A stretch of 64,000 nucleotides of DNA from Lentzea fradiae (GTDB lineage Bacteria; Actinomycetota; Actinomycetes; Mycobacteriales; Pseudonocardiaceae): assembly GCF_900100955.1 (NCBI RefSeq), contig NZ_FNCC01000019.1:62001-126000 (forward strand), in the 5' to 3' direction. The position numbers and the translations under genes were made by a program. The stretch's first letter is position 1. The number at the start of each line of letters is the position of its first letter. Under the pieces are notes generated by a model. That model was not told the DNA's origin and searched no databases. It saw nothing but the letters and a program-made list of their open reading frames with translations. Positions 40,836 to 49,773 of this stretch are shown in pieces.

Positions 40836-42668
40836 ATGGCGACGCTGCGAACCGATGACGAGGTGCGCGGGCTGCTGGCCGGGCTGACCGGCAGGCGGGC
40901 GCCCGCGTTCGCGGTGCTGTGCCGCGGTCCCGGCCACGCCGACGTGCTGGTCGGGGAGACGACCACCGCGCCGTCGACCGGCCACGTCCCGATCGGCCCG
41001 GCCGGGTCGGTGGCACTGCTGCCGTTCCGGCAGCTCACCGAGCGCGGGTTGCCCTGCCGGGACGACGGCACACCCCTGCGGGTGCTCGTGGCCACCGAGC
41101 GCCACCTCGTGCCGAGGGCGGCGCTGGAGCGGGTGCTTCCCGCGGGCGCCGAGGTCGTCGACGCCCGCTTCGACGAGGACGACGAGTCCTATGCCGCGCG
41201 GGTGCGCGAGGTCGTGACCGGGCAGCCGGGTGGCGGGGTGACGCATTGCCTGCTGCGGCGCGGGTTCACCGCGCGGCTGCGCCGGCCCGGCCCCGCCTCG
41301 GTGCTGGCGCTGCTGGGCGGTCTGCTGCGCGGCGAGCGGGGCGCGTACTGGACGTTCGCGGTGCACGAGGGCGGGTCCGGCGGTCTGGCTCTGGTCGGCG
41401 CGCCGCCGCAGGGCCAGGTCCGGCTCTCCGGCGGCGAGGTGGTGCTGCGCCCGACGTGCGGCACGTACCACCACCCCGGCACTGGGCCCTCGGCCGAGGG
41501 CCTGGTGTCGTTCCTGCGTGACGACAAGGAGTTCGGCGAGCTGGTGACGACGGTCGACGCGGAGCTGGCCTCGCTGTGCGCGCTCGGCCCCGCGGAGATC
41601 CGGGTGGAGGGCCCTCTCCTGCTGCCGATGAGCCGCCTGACGCACACCGGCTGCGTGCTGCGCGCCACCGGCGTGCCCGACGCGCGGCGGGTGCTGGCGG
41701 GCACGATGTTCGCCGCCACCGCGATCGGCAGCCCGCTCACGGGCGCGCTGCGGCTGATCGCGGAGCGCGAGCCGGACGGGCGTGGTCACTACGGCGGCGC
41801 GGTGGCGCTGCTGGAGCCGGACGGCTCGCTGGACGCCGCGACCCTGATCCGGACCTGCGAGGTCGAGGGGTCCGGGCGGGTGCGGGTGTCCGTGGGCGCC
41901 ACCGTCGGCGCCGGTTCCTCCCCCGCCGCGGAGACCGCCGAGACCAGGGTCAAGGTCGACGCCCTGCTGGCCGCGCTGCGCGGGTCCGGCGCCGCGGCCC
42001 AGCCCGCGCCACCTCCACGACCCGGGGTGCTCGCCGCGGACGCCGTCCTCGACGCCCTCTCCGCGCGGCGACGGGAGCTCGCCTCGCACTGGACCCACCC
42101 GGCGCCGGCGCGGGAGGACGACCGCGGGCCTGTGCTCGTGGTGGACCTGGGCGACCACGGCGCGGCGGCACTGGCGCACCTCGTCCGCCGGTGTGGCTGG
42201 CGGCCGGTCGTGCGCACCGCCGCCGACGTGGCGGCCACCGGTCTGGGAGTGCCCGGCGCGACCGTTCTGCTGGGCCCGGGACCGGGACACGCGGACGACC
42301 CGGCGCTCGCCGCGGTGCGCGAGCTCGTGGACGCGGCGCTGCGCGCGGGGCGCGAGGTGCGCGGGGTGGGACTGGGCTTCCAGGTACTGGCACGGCTGCT
42401 CGGCTTCGGGGTGGCGCTCCGGCGGAGCGCGGACCGGTCGCGGGCGGTGCCGTCCTTCGGCATCCCGGACAACATGCCGCTGCGCAACGCTTTCGCGGTG
42501 ACCGGACCGGCGCCCGACGGCGTGCAGGCGCACCGCGACGACGTCACCGGAGAGGTGCTGGCGCTGCGCGGCCGGACCGCGGCAGGGGTGCAGTTCCGCC
42601 CGGAGTCGGTGGCGGCGGCCGGCGGCGCCGGGGTGCTCGGCGCGCTGCTGCACCCGGCGGCTCGCTAA
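40836..42668 (+). CDS. degenerate PhzE-like (ADIC/anthranilate synthase) paralogue
   Basis: A 610-residue protein aligned end to end with the PhzE-like synthase at 50985: chorismate-binding domain (about 1-390) and glutamine amidotransferase domain (about 430-610). Key residues are lost. The amidotransferase nucleophile motif VCLGHQ of the partner reads VGLGFQ here, so the Cys is gone. In the synthase half, SSPERHV has become GAPPQGQV and PISGTYR has become PTCGTYHH. It therefore cannot be an ordinary glutamine-using synthase. A subunit, regulatory or altered lyase role is open. I recall, unverified, that the tomaymycin cluster also has two such genes. The codon bias is intact and no stop interrupts it, so it is kept by selection. 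Confidence 0.8.
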   Translation: MATLRTDDEVRGLLAGLTGRRAPAFAVLCRGPGHADVLVGETTTAPSTGHVPIGPAGSVALLPFRQLTERGLPCRDDGTPLRVLVATERHLVPRAALERVLPAGAEVVDARFDEDDESYAARVREVVTGQPGGGVTHCLLRRGFTARLRRPGPASVLALLGGLLRGERGAYWTFAVHEGGSGGLALVGAPPQGQVRLSGGEVVLRPTCGTYHHPGTGPSAEGLVSFLRDDKEFGELVTTVDAELASLCALGPAEIRVEGPLLLPMSRLTHTGCVLRATGVPDARRVLAGTMFAATAIGSPLTGALRLIAEREPDGRGHYGGAVALLEPDGSLDAATLIRTCEVEGSGRVRVSVGATVGAGSSPAAETAETRVKVDALLAALRGSGAAAQPAPPPRPGVLAADAVLDALSARRRELASHWTHPAPAREDDRGPVLVVDLGDHGAAALAHLVRRCGWRPVVRTAADVAATGLGVPGATVLLGPGPGHADDPALAAVRELVDAALRAGREVRGVGLGFQVLARLLGFGVALRRSADRSRAVPSFGIPDNMPLRNAFAVTGPAPDGVQAHRDDVTGEVLALRGRTAAGVQFRPESVAAAGGAGVLGALLHPAAR

Positions 42669-43203
42669 ACCTCTCGGCAAGCGGTTCACCGGATTCTCGC
42701 AACCGGGCCGCCACCGCCCTGCTCGAATGGCCGCCAGGCGTCCTCCGAACGGTCCCGACAACGCTGGACCGATCTCACCAATGGTTGTTCTTGTGACGTG
42801 GAAAATTTCCTCACGGATATCGTCTCAAGGGTCATTGCGCACGCGTGCGGACCATTAGCCCGCGTCGGCGCCACGCCCGCACGCCCGTCGCGAACCGATG
42901 GGGGCGCCCTTCGCCCACCAACCTCACGCGGTACCCAACCACCTCGTCTTTTATGCCGTACGAGCCGATTCTGCCTATGTCGTCCTCGTTTTCCACCGGG
43001 CGGTCGAGAATCTCTAGCCCTGTCGGCAGAACACTCCCCCACATTTTTACCTGGATCACTCGATCGTGTTGACACCTCAAGCCAGGAGCAGGAAACTGAT
43101 TTCCCAGGGACAACCAGATGTCCGGTCGATCAGTTAGACCGATCAGCCGCCGCCACTTCGTCCCGTCAGGAATCCGTCTGTCTCTCCGTGAGGAGGACTT
43201 GTA
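42669..43203. promoter_or_regulatory. promoter region of the NRPS operon
   Basis: A 535-base stretch, less GC-rich than its flanks, precedes the large plus-strand NRPS operon and should hold its main promoter. It contains the palindrome GGAAAATTTCC (42800-42810) and a weak match to the cluster operator, TTTCC-CAGG-GACAA, at 43100-43113. A possible small minus-strand gene is listed separately. Confidence 0.45.
42832..43044 (-). CDS. possible small gene antisense to the NRPS leader
   Basis: The minus-strand frame from an ATG at 43044 reads 70 residues of protein-like sequence (WGSVLPTGLEILDRPVENED, DEVVGYRVRLVGEGRPH). Third positions are less GC-rich than in the neighbours. A weak AGG precedes the ATG. 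No family is recognised. Chance openness, or a decayed gene, is about as likely as a real one. Confidence 0.25.
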   Translation of the reverse strand: MWGSVLPTGLEILDRPVENEDDIGRIGSYGIKDEVVGYRVRLVGEGRPHRFATGVRAWRRRGLMVRTRAQ

Positions 43204-45036
43204 GTGCCGGAACAAGCTGCAGGACCACGCGACCACGGGAGCGGCGCCGTGGCCGCGCCCCCGCCCCCGCTCGTGCTGACCACCCTGTTCGAGCGAGCGG
43301 TCGAGCGGTTCTCCGAGCGACCGGCGCTGGTGGAGGGCGAGCGCGTCACCAGCTACGCCGAGCTGGACCGCTGCTCCGACCTCGTCGCCGCGCGGCTGCG
43401 TGAGCGGTGGGACGTCGCCCCCGGTGAACCGGTGGGCGTGCACATGGCCCGCCGCACCGAGCTGTACGCGGTGATGCTGGGCATCCTCAAGGCCGGCGCC
43501 TGCGTCACGCCGCTCAACCCCGAGCACCCCGAGCGGTTCGTCGGCCGGGTGGTCGCCGAGTCCGGCATGCGGGTGGTGGTGCACGACGGCGAGCTGGACT
43601 TCGGACCGGCGGTGCGCACGGCGCCGGTGGCGGTCCTGACCGAGGACGACGGGGGCGAGGTCGCGAAGTCCGATGTGGACCTCGACGGTGACAGCCTCGC
43701 GTTCCTGATGTTCACCTCCGGTTCGACCGGCCGCCCCAAGGGCGTGCGGATCGCGCACCGCGGCCTGGCCCGCCTGGGCCCCGGTCAGGGCCCGCTGGCC
43801 GTGACCGAACACGACACCCTGGTGCAGCTCGCGGCATACTCGTTCGCCGCGTCGACCATCGAGATCTGGCTGAGCTTGCTGCACGGCGCGAAGCTGGTCG
43901 TGCTGCCGCCCGGCCTGCCGTCGCTGCCGGTGCTGTGCGACGCGCTGCTGCGCCACCGGGTGAGCGTGATGAGCATGCCGGGCGGCCTGTTCAACGTCCT
44001 CGTCAACGAGGAGCCGGAGGCGCTGTCCGGTCTGCGGGCGGTGCTGCTCAGCGGCGACTTCCCCTCCCCCACCCACCTGGCCAGGGCCGCCGAGCTCACC
44101 GACGGTGTCATCTACAACGGCTACGGCTGCACCGAGAACTCGACGATCTCGCTGCTCCACCCGATCCGCACGCCCGAGGACGTCAGCCGGTACGACCGCG
44201 TGCCGGTCGGCAGGCCGCTGCCCGGCGTGGCGGTGCACGTGCTGGACGACGACCTGCGGCCGTGCCCGCCCGGCGAGGTCGGGCAGCTGTGCCTGGGCGG
44301 TTCCGGCGTGGCACTGGGGTACCTGGACCAGCCGGAGCTGACCGCCGAGAAGTTCGTGTCCGGCCAGGACGGCGCGGTGCTGTACCGGACCGGCGACCTG
44401 GCGCGGCTCACCGGCGACGGCGACGTCGTCCTGGTGGGCCGGGCCGACAGCATGGTGAAGGTCCGCGGCTTCCGGGTGGAGCTGAGCGAGGTGGAGCTCG
44501 CGCTCCGCGCGCACCCCGCGGTCGAGCAGGCCGTGGTGCGAGCGTTCGGCGGGGCCGCGGAGGAGAAGCACCTGGCCGCGTTCTACTCCACTTCGGACGG
44601 ACGGGAGGTGCCGGTCGACGACCTGGTGTCCTACCTGTCCGGCGAGGTGCCCCGCTACGCGGTGCCCTCCTCGTTCCACCACATGGACCGGTTGCCGCAC
44701 AACGTGAACGGGAAGATCGACCGCAGCGCGCTGACGGACCCGTCCGCGCCCCGCACGACGGAGAAAGGCGATGACAGCATGAACGACTCCGCTGCCCTGC
44801 TCGAACCGGTGATCCTCCAGGCGTGGAAGGACATCTCGGGCAACGCGCAGTTCACCACCACCGACTCGTTCCTCGGCCACGGCGGCAACTCGCTGCACTT
44901 CGTCCAGCTGGCCAACCGGCTCCAGAAGATCTTCGCGGTGGAGATCGAGACCGAGGACGTCTTCCGCCACGGCACCGTCGAGCGCCTCGCCGCGTTCATC
45001 GCCGAGGTCCGCGACAGCCAGTCGGTGAGCCGCTGA
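43204..45036 (+). CDS. tomA-like: stand-alone adenylation-carrier NRPS protein (anthranilate loading)
   Basis: GAGGAGG stands seven bases before the GTG. The 610-residue protein has one A domain (about 20-500; FTSGSTGRPKGV, YNGYGCTENSTIS, YRTGDLARL, KVRGFRVEL, NVNGKIDR) and a PCP (about 530-605, LGHGGNSLHF with the phosphopantetheine Ser). The A4 core reads FAASTIE where amino-acid-activating domains have FD. The missing Asp, which normally contacts the alpha-amino group, indicates an aryl acid substrate. In PBD pathways (TomA, SibE, Orf21) this protein loads the anthranilate. It is first in an operon with the C-A-PCP-reductase protein, DAHP synthase and PhzE. A ring with extra hydroxyl and methoxy groups is inferred from the tailoring genes. 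Confidence 0.9.
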   Translation: MPEQAAGPRDHGSGAVAAPPPPLVLTTLFERAVERFSERPALVEGERVTSYAELDRCSDLVAARLRERWDVAPGEPVGVHMARRTELYAVMLGILKAGACVTPLNPEHPERFVGRVVAESGMRVVVHDGELDFGPAVRTAPVAVLTEDDGGEVAKSDVDLDGDSLAFLMFTSGSTGRPKGVRIAHRGLARLGPGQGPLAVTEHDTLVQLAAYSFAASTIEIWLSLLHGAKLVVLPPGLPSLPVLCDALLRHRVSVMSMPGGLFNVLVNEEPEALSGLRAVLLSGDFPSPTHLARAAELTDGVIYNGYGCTENSTISLLHPIRTPEDVSRYDRVPVGRPLPGVAVHVLDDDLRPCPPGEVGQLCLGGSGVALGYLDQPELTAEKFVSGQDGAVLYRTGDLARLTGDGDVVLVGRADSMVKVRGFRVELSEVELALRAHPAVEQAVVRAFGGAAEEKHLAAFYSTSDGREVPVDDLVSYLSGEVPRYAVPSSFHHMDRLPHNVNGKIDRSALTDPSAPRTTEKGDDSMNDSAALLEPVILQAWKDISGNAQFTTTDSFLGHGGNSLHFVQLANRLQKIFAVEIETEDVFRHGTVERLAAFIAEVRDSQSVSR

Positions 45037-45087
45037 CCCGTGCCGGGAACGCGCGCCGGGTGACCGAGACGGAGGAGACGAGCGACT

Positions 45088-48000
45088 GTGAACTCACCAC
45101 TGGAATCCGCGGTGCTGGAGCTGGCGCGGACGGTCACCGGTGTGGCCGACCTGTCCGCCGCCGACTCGCTGTCCCGGCGCTGCGGCGGTCCGGACGCGCT
45201 GCCCCGGGTCTGCGCGGCGGTGCGCGCGGTGTTCGCCGCCGGGCTCACCGGCGAGCTGGTGCGCGGCGCCGACACGGTGGGCGAGCTGGCGCGAGCGGTG
45301 GAACGGCTGCGCGAGGGCGCGCCGCGGCGGCCCTCGCTGAGCGCCGGGCTGGCGCAGCGGCGCGGTGACTCCGTTCCGGCGTCGTCCGGGCAGAGCGGCA
45401 TCTGGCTGGCCGACCAGTACGCGCCCTCGTCCACCGCGTACAACGGCCCGTTCCACGTCCTGTTCCCCGAAGCGCTGGATCCGGAGGCGCTGCGCGAAGC
45501 GGTGCGGCGCGTGGTGGACCGCCACGAGGTGCTGCGCACCAACCTGCTGCTGCGCGACGGCGTGCTGACCCAGGTGGTCTCGCCCGAGGCGCGGTTCCGC
45601 TACGAGGTGCGCGAGTTCTCGTCGGACGACGAGCCGGCCGCCATCGCCTCCGAGGTCGCCCGGACCAGGGTCGACCTCGGCGCCGACCCGGTGGTGACGG
45701 TCGTCTGCGCCACGCGCGCCGGTGGGCCGCGGGAGACGGCGGTCGTGTGCAACATCCACCACGCCGCCTCCGACGCCGCCTCCGCCGGGTTGTTCCTCAC
45801 CGAGCTGATGGCGCGCTACGACGAGGTGGTCACCGGTCTGCCCACCGCGGACCGCGGGGACCGGCCCCAGTACGCGGACTTCGCGCGCTGGCACGAGCTG
45901 CGGCTCGCGGGTCCCGAGCTGCCACGTCTGCTCGACCACTGGACCGACCGGCTCGGCGGCGAGCTGCCCGCGCTGGACCTGCCGACGGACCGGCCGCGCC
46001 CGGCCACCCGGCGCTTCGCCGGAGACGTGCTGCCGTTCACCGTGCCCGCGCCGCTGGTGCGCGAGCTGCACGCGCTGGGCGCGGCCGAGGGCGTCACGCT
46101 CTTCATGATCGCCCATGCCGCGTACGCGCTGCTGTTGTCCCGGTACGCGCGGCAGGACGAGGTCGCGGTCGGCACCCCGGTGTCGCTGCGCGACCCCGCC
46201 GAGGCGGAGGACGTCATCGGCTACCTGGTCAACATGGTGGTGCTGCGGCACCGCTTGGACGACACCGCGACCGTGCGCGACCTGCTGCGGGCGGTGCGCG
46301 ACGAGGCCGCCGACGCGATGCGGCACAAGTGGGCGCCGTTCGAGAAGGTCATCGAGCGGGTGCGGCCCAAGCGGGGCGGCGGCTACTCGCCGCTGATCCA
46401 GACCATGCTGGTGCTCACCCCGCCCGGCTCGACCTGCTTCGAGCGCGGCGGGCGGCGGCTGCCCATCCACCGCGACGTCGGCCACGGCGCCAAGTACGAC
46501 CTGTCCCTGGTGCTGCAGCCCGGTGACGCGGGTGAGCTGGCCGCGTCGTTCGAGTACGACACCGACCTGTTCGACGCCGGCACCGTGCGCGGACTGGGCG
46601 AGCGCCTGGTGCACGTGCTGGCGGAGTTCGCGCGCCGGCCCGACGCCGCGCTGGGCGAGGTGCGCCTGTTGTCGCCGCGGGAGGAGCGCGCGCTGCTGGC
46701 GCGCGACGACCGGGTGGCCGAGCGCACGCCACCGCGGCCGACCTCGGAGCTGTTCGAGGAACGGGTCGCGAAGGCACCCGACGCCGTCGCCGTGGAGCAC
46801 GAGGACCGGTCGCTGACCTACCGGGAGCTGAACGAGCAGGCCAACCGCCTCGCCCATCTCCTGCGCGAGCGCGGGACCGGGGTGGGCGACCGCGTCGGCC
46901 TGTACCTGCGGCGGTCGGTGGAGTCGGTGGTGGCGCTGCTGGGCGTGCTGAAGTCCGGCGCGGCCTACGTGCCGGTGGACCCGTCCTACCCGCGCGACCG
47001 CGTCGAGGACATGCTCGCGGACGCGGGTGTGCGGCTCATCATCACCGACTCCGCTTCCGCGTCCGGCCTGCCCGCCACCGCGCAACGGCTGGAGCTCGAC
47101 CGCGAGGACCTGTCCGGCCTGCCCGCCGACGACCCCGGCCGGGTCAAGCGGCCGGAGGACGAGGTCTACGTCGTCCACACCTCGGGCTCGACCGGGCGCC
47201 CCAAGGGCGTGGTGATCCGCGACGAGACGGTGGCCAACCTGGTCGAGGTGCAGGACCGGGTCTCCCCCGTCGGCGCGACCGGCAGGACGTTGCAGTACAT
47301 GTCGCTGTCGTTCGACGTGTCGGTGATGGAGATCCTCGGCACGCTGTGCGCGGGCGGCACCCTGGTGCTGATCTCCGAGGAGGTCCGCAAGGACCTGCAC
47401 GCGCTGGCGGAGTTCCTGCGCCGGCACGACATCGCCCGCGTGTACCTGCCCTACGTCGCGGTGCAGGGGCTCGCGGCCATCGCCGCGGACGCCGGGCTGC
47501 GGCTGGAGGCGCTGCGCGAGGTCGCCTCGGTCGGTGAGCAGCTCGTCGTCTCACCGCAGATCCGCCGGTTCTTCGCCGAGCACCCCGATGCCCGCCTGCT
47601 GAACATGTACGGCCCGTCCGAGACCCACCTGGCGACCTGGCACGAGGTCGGGGGCGACCCGGCGTCCTGGCCGGAGGCGCCCGCCATCGGCCACGGCATC
47701 GCCGGCCTGCGCCTGGCCGTGCTGGACCGGCGCGGCGCGGTCGTGCCGCCGGGCGTGCCGGGAGAGCTGCACCTGGGCGGCCCGGTGCTGTCGCCGGGCT
47801 ACCACCGGCGGCCGGAGGAGACTGAGCAGCGCTTCCTGCCGGACCCGTTCCACCCCGGCGAGGTGCTGTACCGCACGGGCGACCTGGTGCGGCGCACCCG
47901 CGACGGCCTGGAGTACCTGGGCCGCGTGGACGACCAGATCAAGATCAGGGGCTACCGGATCGAGCCCGCCGAGGTCGAGGCCGCCATCGACGCGCTGGAC

Positions 48001-49698
48001 CTGGTCGCGGCGTCGGCGGTCACGGCGGTGGACGTCGCGCCCGGAGACCGGCGGCTGGTGGCGTTCGTCGCGGGCGGTCCCGAAGACCCCCGGGAGGTCG
48101 CCCGCGCGCTGACCGGCGTGCTGCCCGACCACATGGTGCCCGCGCACGTCGTGCGGCTGGAGCGGCTGCCGCTGACCCCGAGCGGCAAGGCCGACCGCAA
48201 GGCGCTGCGGGGCATGTTCTCCTTGGAGGACACCAGGTCCGACGCGCCGGCCGAACCGCCCGCCACGCCGCTGGAGGAGTCGGTGGCCCGGCAGTGGGCC
48301 GAGCTGCTCGGTGGCGGCGCGGTCGGCCGCCACGACGACTTCTTCACCCTCGGCGGCCACTCGATCATGGCGACCGAGCTCGTCTACCGGCTGCGTCGCG
48401 AGCACGACGTGGACCTGCCGCTGCGGGTGATGCTGGAGAACCCGACGGTGGCGGGCATGGCGGCCCGCATCGCGGAGATCCGGGACACCGGCACGACGGC
48501 CGCGCCACGCGGCCTCGACCTGCCCGCCGAGGTCCGCCTCCCGGAGGGTTTCGCGGTGAGCGGGACCCCGGTGGCCGACGACGAGGTGACCGACGTGCTG
48601 CTCACCGGCGCGACCGGGTTCCTCGGCGCGTTCCTGGTGCGCGACCTGCTGCGCACGACGAACCTGCGGGTGCACTGCCTGGTCAGGGCCGGCGACGCGG
48701 AGCGGGCGTGGGCCCGGCTGCTGGACACCGCGCGGCGGTACGGCATCGAGGAGGCCCTCGACCCGGCACGCGTGGTGGCCGTCCCCGGCGACCTGACCCG
48801 CGAGCGCCTCGGACTGTCCGAAGAGGACCACGACGCGCTGGCGGAGGCGGTCGGCGTGGTGTACCACGCCGCCGCGCACATCAACTTCATGCTGCCCTAC
48901 AGCTCGGTGAAGGCGACCAATGTGGACGGCACGTCCCGTGTCGTCGCGTTCGCGGCGCACCGCCGGGTGAAGCGGCTGCACCACATGTCCACCATCGCGG
49001 TGTTCTCGCCCGCCGAGCCGGAGGGCGTGCTCACCGAGGAGTCCACGCCCCTGGCGCCGGAAGCGCTGGGCATCGGCTACACCCAGAGCAAGTGGGTGGC
49101 CGAGCGGATCGTGTCGCAGGCGGGGAACGCGGGCCTGCCGGTCACGATCTACCGCATCGGCCGCGTCTCCGGCGACAGCGCCACCGGCGCGTGCCAGCCG
49201 GACGACTTCCTGTGGAGGCAGGTCAAGAGCTTCATCCAGCTCGGCGCCGCCCCTCCCGGCGACACCCTGACCACCGACCTGCTGCCGGTGGACTACGTCG
49301 CCCGCGCCGTCGTGGCGCTCTCCCGCGACCCGGGAGCGCACGACAGGACGCTGCACCTGTTCCACCCGCGCGGCTCCGACTTCGACACCGTCTACCAGGG
49401 CATCCGGGCCTGCGGCCACGACGTGCGCGTGGTGGCCGAGGACCACTGGTGGGAGCTGCTGGAGCGCTCCGCGGCCGCACCCGGCGGCAACGCGCTGGCG
49501 GCGACCGTGCCGCTGTTCCGCGAGGGCGCGCTGGAACTGGGTGACAACACCTACCGCAACGACCTCACCGCGACGCTGCTCGAACGGCTCGGCCTGCCGT
49601 TCCCGGACATCGAGCCGGGTGCCGTGGCGCGGATGATCCGCTACTTCGAGGGCGTCGGTGAGCTCGCCGAGGCCGAGGTGCCCGAGCCCGTGGCCTGA
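45088..49698 (+). CDS. tomB-like: NRPS C-A-PCP-reductase (PBD assembly and release)
   Basis: A 1536-residue NRPS from a GTG at 45088. Residues about 1-75 resemble a carrier domain whose GGxS site reads GGPD. The C domain follows (about 100-530; HHAASDA instead of HHxxxDG), then A (about 550-1040; HTSGSTGRPKGV, FDVSVME with the usual Asp, LNMYGPSETH) and PCP (LGGHSIMA). The terminal reductase starts with LLTGATGFLGAFLV and has GYTQSKWVAERI, the Tyr-x-x-x-Lys pair. It joins the loaded anthranilate to the 4-alkylidene-proline and releases the dipeptide as an aldehyde. The aldehyde closes on the anilino nitrogen to the N10-C11 imine. It is the counterpart of TomB and SibD. Confidence 0.92.
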   Translation: MNSPLESAVLELARTVTGVADLSAADSLSRRCGGPDALPRVCAAVRAVFAAGLTGELVRGADTVGELARAVERLREGAPRRPSLSAGLAQRRGDSVPASSGQSGIWLADQYAPSSTAYNGPFHVLFPEALDPEALREAVRRVVDRHEVLRTNLLLRDGVLTQVVSPEARFRYEVREFSSDDEPAAIASEVARTRVDLGADPVVTVVCATRAGGPRETAVVCNIHHAASDAASAGLFLTELMARYDEVVTGLPTADRGDRPQYADFARWHELRLAGPELPRLLDHWTDRLGGELPALDLPTDRPRPATRRFAGDVLPFTVPAPLVRELHALGAAEGVTLFMIAHAAYALLLSRYARQDEVAVGTPVSLRDPAEAEDVIGYLVNMVVLRHRLDDTATVRDLLRAVRDEAADAMRHKWAPFEKVIERVRPKRGGGYSPLIQTMLVLTPPGSTCFERGGRRLPIHRDVGHGAKYDLSLVLQPGDAGELAASFEYDTDLFDAGTVRGLGERLVHVLAEFARRPDAALGEVRLLSPREERALLARDDRVAERTPPRPTSELFEERVAKAPDAVAVEHEDRSLTYRELNEQANRLAHLLRERGTGVGDRVGLYLRRSVESVVALLGVLKSGAAYVPVDPSYPRDRVEDMLADAGVRLIITDSASASGLPATAQRLELDREDLSGLPADDPGRVKRPEDEVYVVHTSGSTGRPKGVVIRDETVANLVEVQDRVSPVGATGRTLQYMSLSFDVSVMEILGTLCAGGTLVLISEEVRKDLHALAEFLRRHDIARVYLPYVAVQGLAAIAADAGLRLEALREVASVGEQLVVSPQIRRFFAEHPDARLLNMYGPSETHLATWHEVGGDPASWPEAPAIGHGIAGLRLAVLDRRGAVVPPGVPGELHLGGPVLSPGYHRRPEETEQRFLPDPFHPGEVLYRTGDLVRRTRDGLEYLGRVDDQIKIRGYRIEPAEVEAAIDALDLVAASAVTAVDVAPGDRRLVAFVAGGPEDPREVARALTGVLPDHMVPAHVVRLERLPLTPSGKADRKALRGMFSLEDTRSDAPAEPPATPLEESVARQWAELLGGGAVGRHDDFFTLGGHSIMATELVYRLRREHDVDLPLRVMLENPTVAGMAARIAEIRDTGTTAAPRGLDLPAEVRLPEGFAVSGTPVADDEVTDVLLTGATGFLGAFLVRDLLRTTNLRVHCLVRAGDAERAWARLLDTARRYGIEEALDPARVVAVPGDLTRERLGLSEEDHDALAEAVGVVYHAAAHINFMLPYSSVKATNVDGTSRVVAFAAHRRVKRLHHMSTIAVFSPAEPEGVLTEESTPLAPEALGIGYTQSKWVAERIVSQAGNAGLPVTIYRIGRVSGDSATGACQPDDFLWRQVKSFIQLGAAPPGDTLTTDLLPVDYVARAVVALSRDPGAHDRTLHLFHPRGSDFDTVYQGIRACGHDVRVVAEDHWWELLERSAAAPGGNALAATVPLFREGALELGDNTYRNDLTATLLERLGLPFPDIEPGAVARMIRYFEGVGELAEAEVPEPVA

Positions 49699-49773
49699 CC
49701 ACCCAGGTCGTGCCGTCCCCCCGTCGATTCGACCCTATCCGCCCCGCACCCGTGCGGGTCGTGGAGGAACACG

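Noticed and set aside
42832..44970. Long minus-strand frame antisense to the A-PCP gene
   Set aside because: Most of it mirrors the high-GC third positions of the NRPS gene and gives Arg/Gln/His-rich text without any family motif. Only the final 70 codons outside the NRPS gene were kept, as a low-confidence call.
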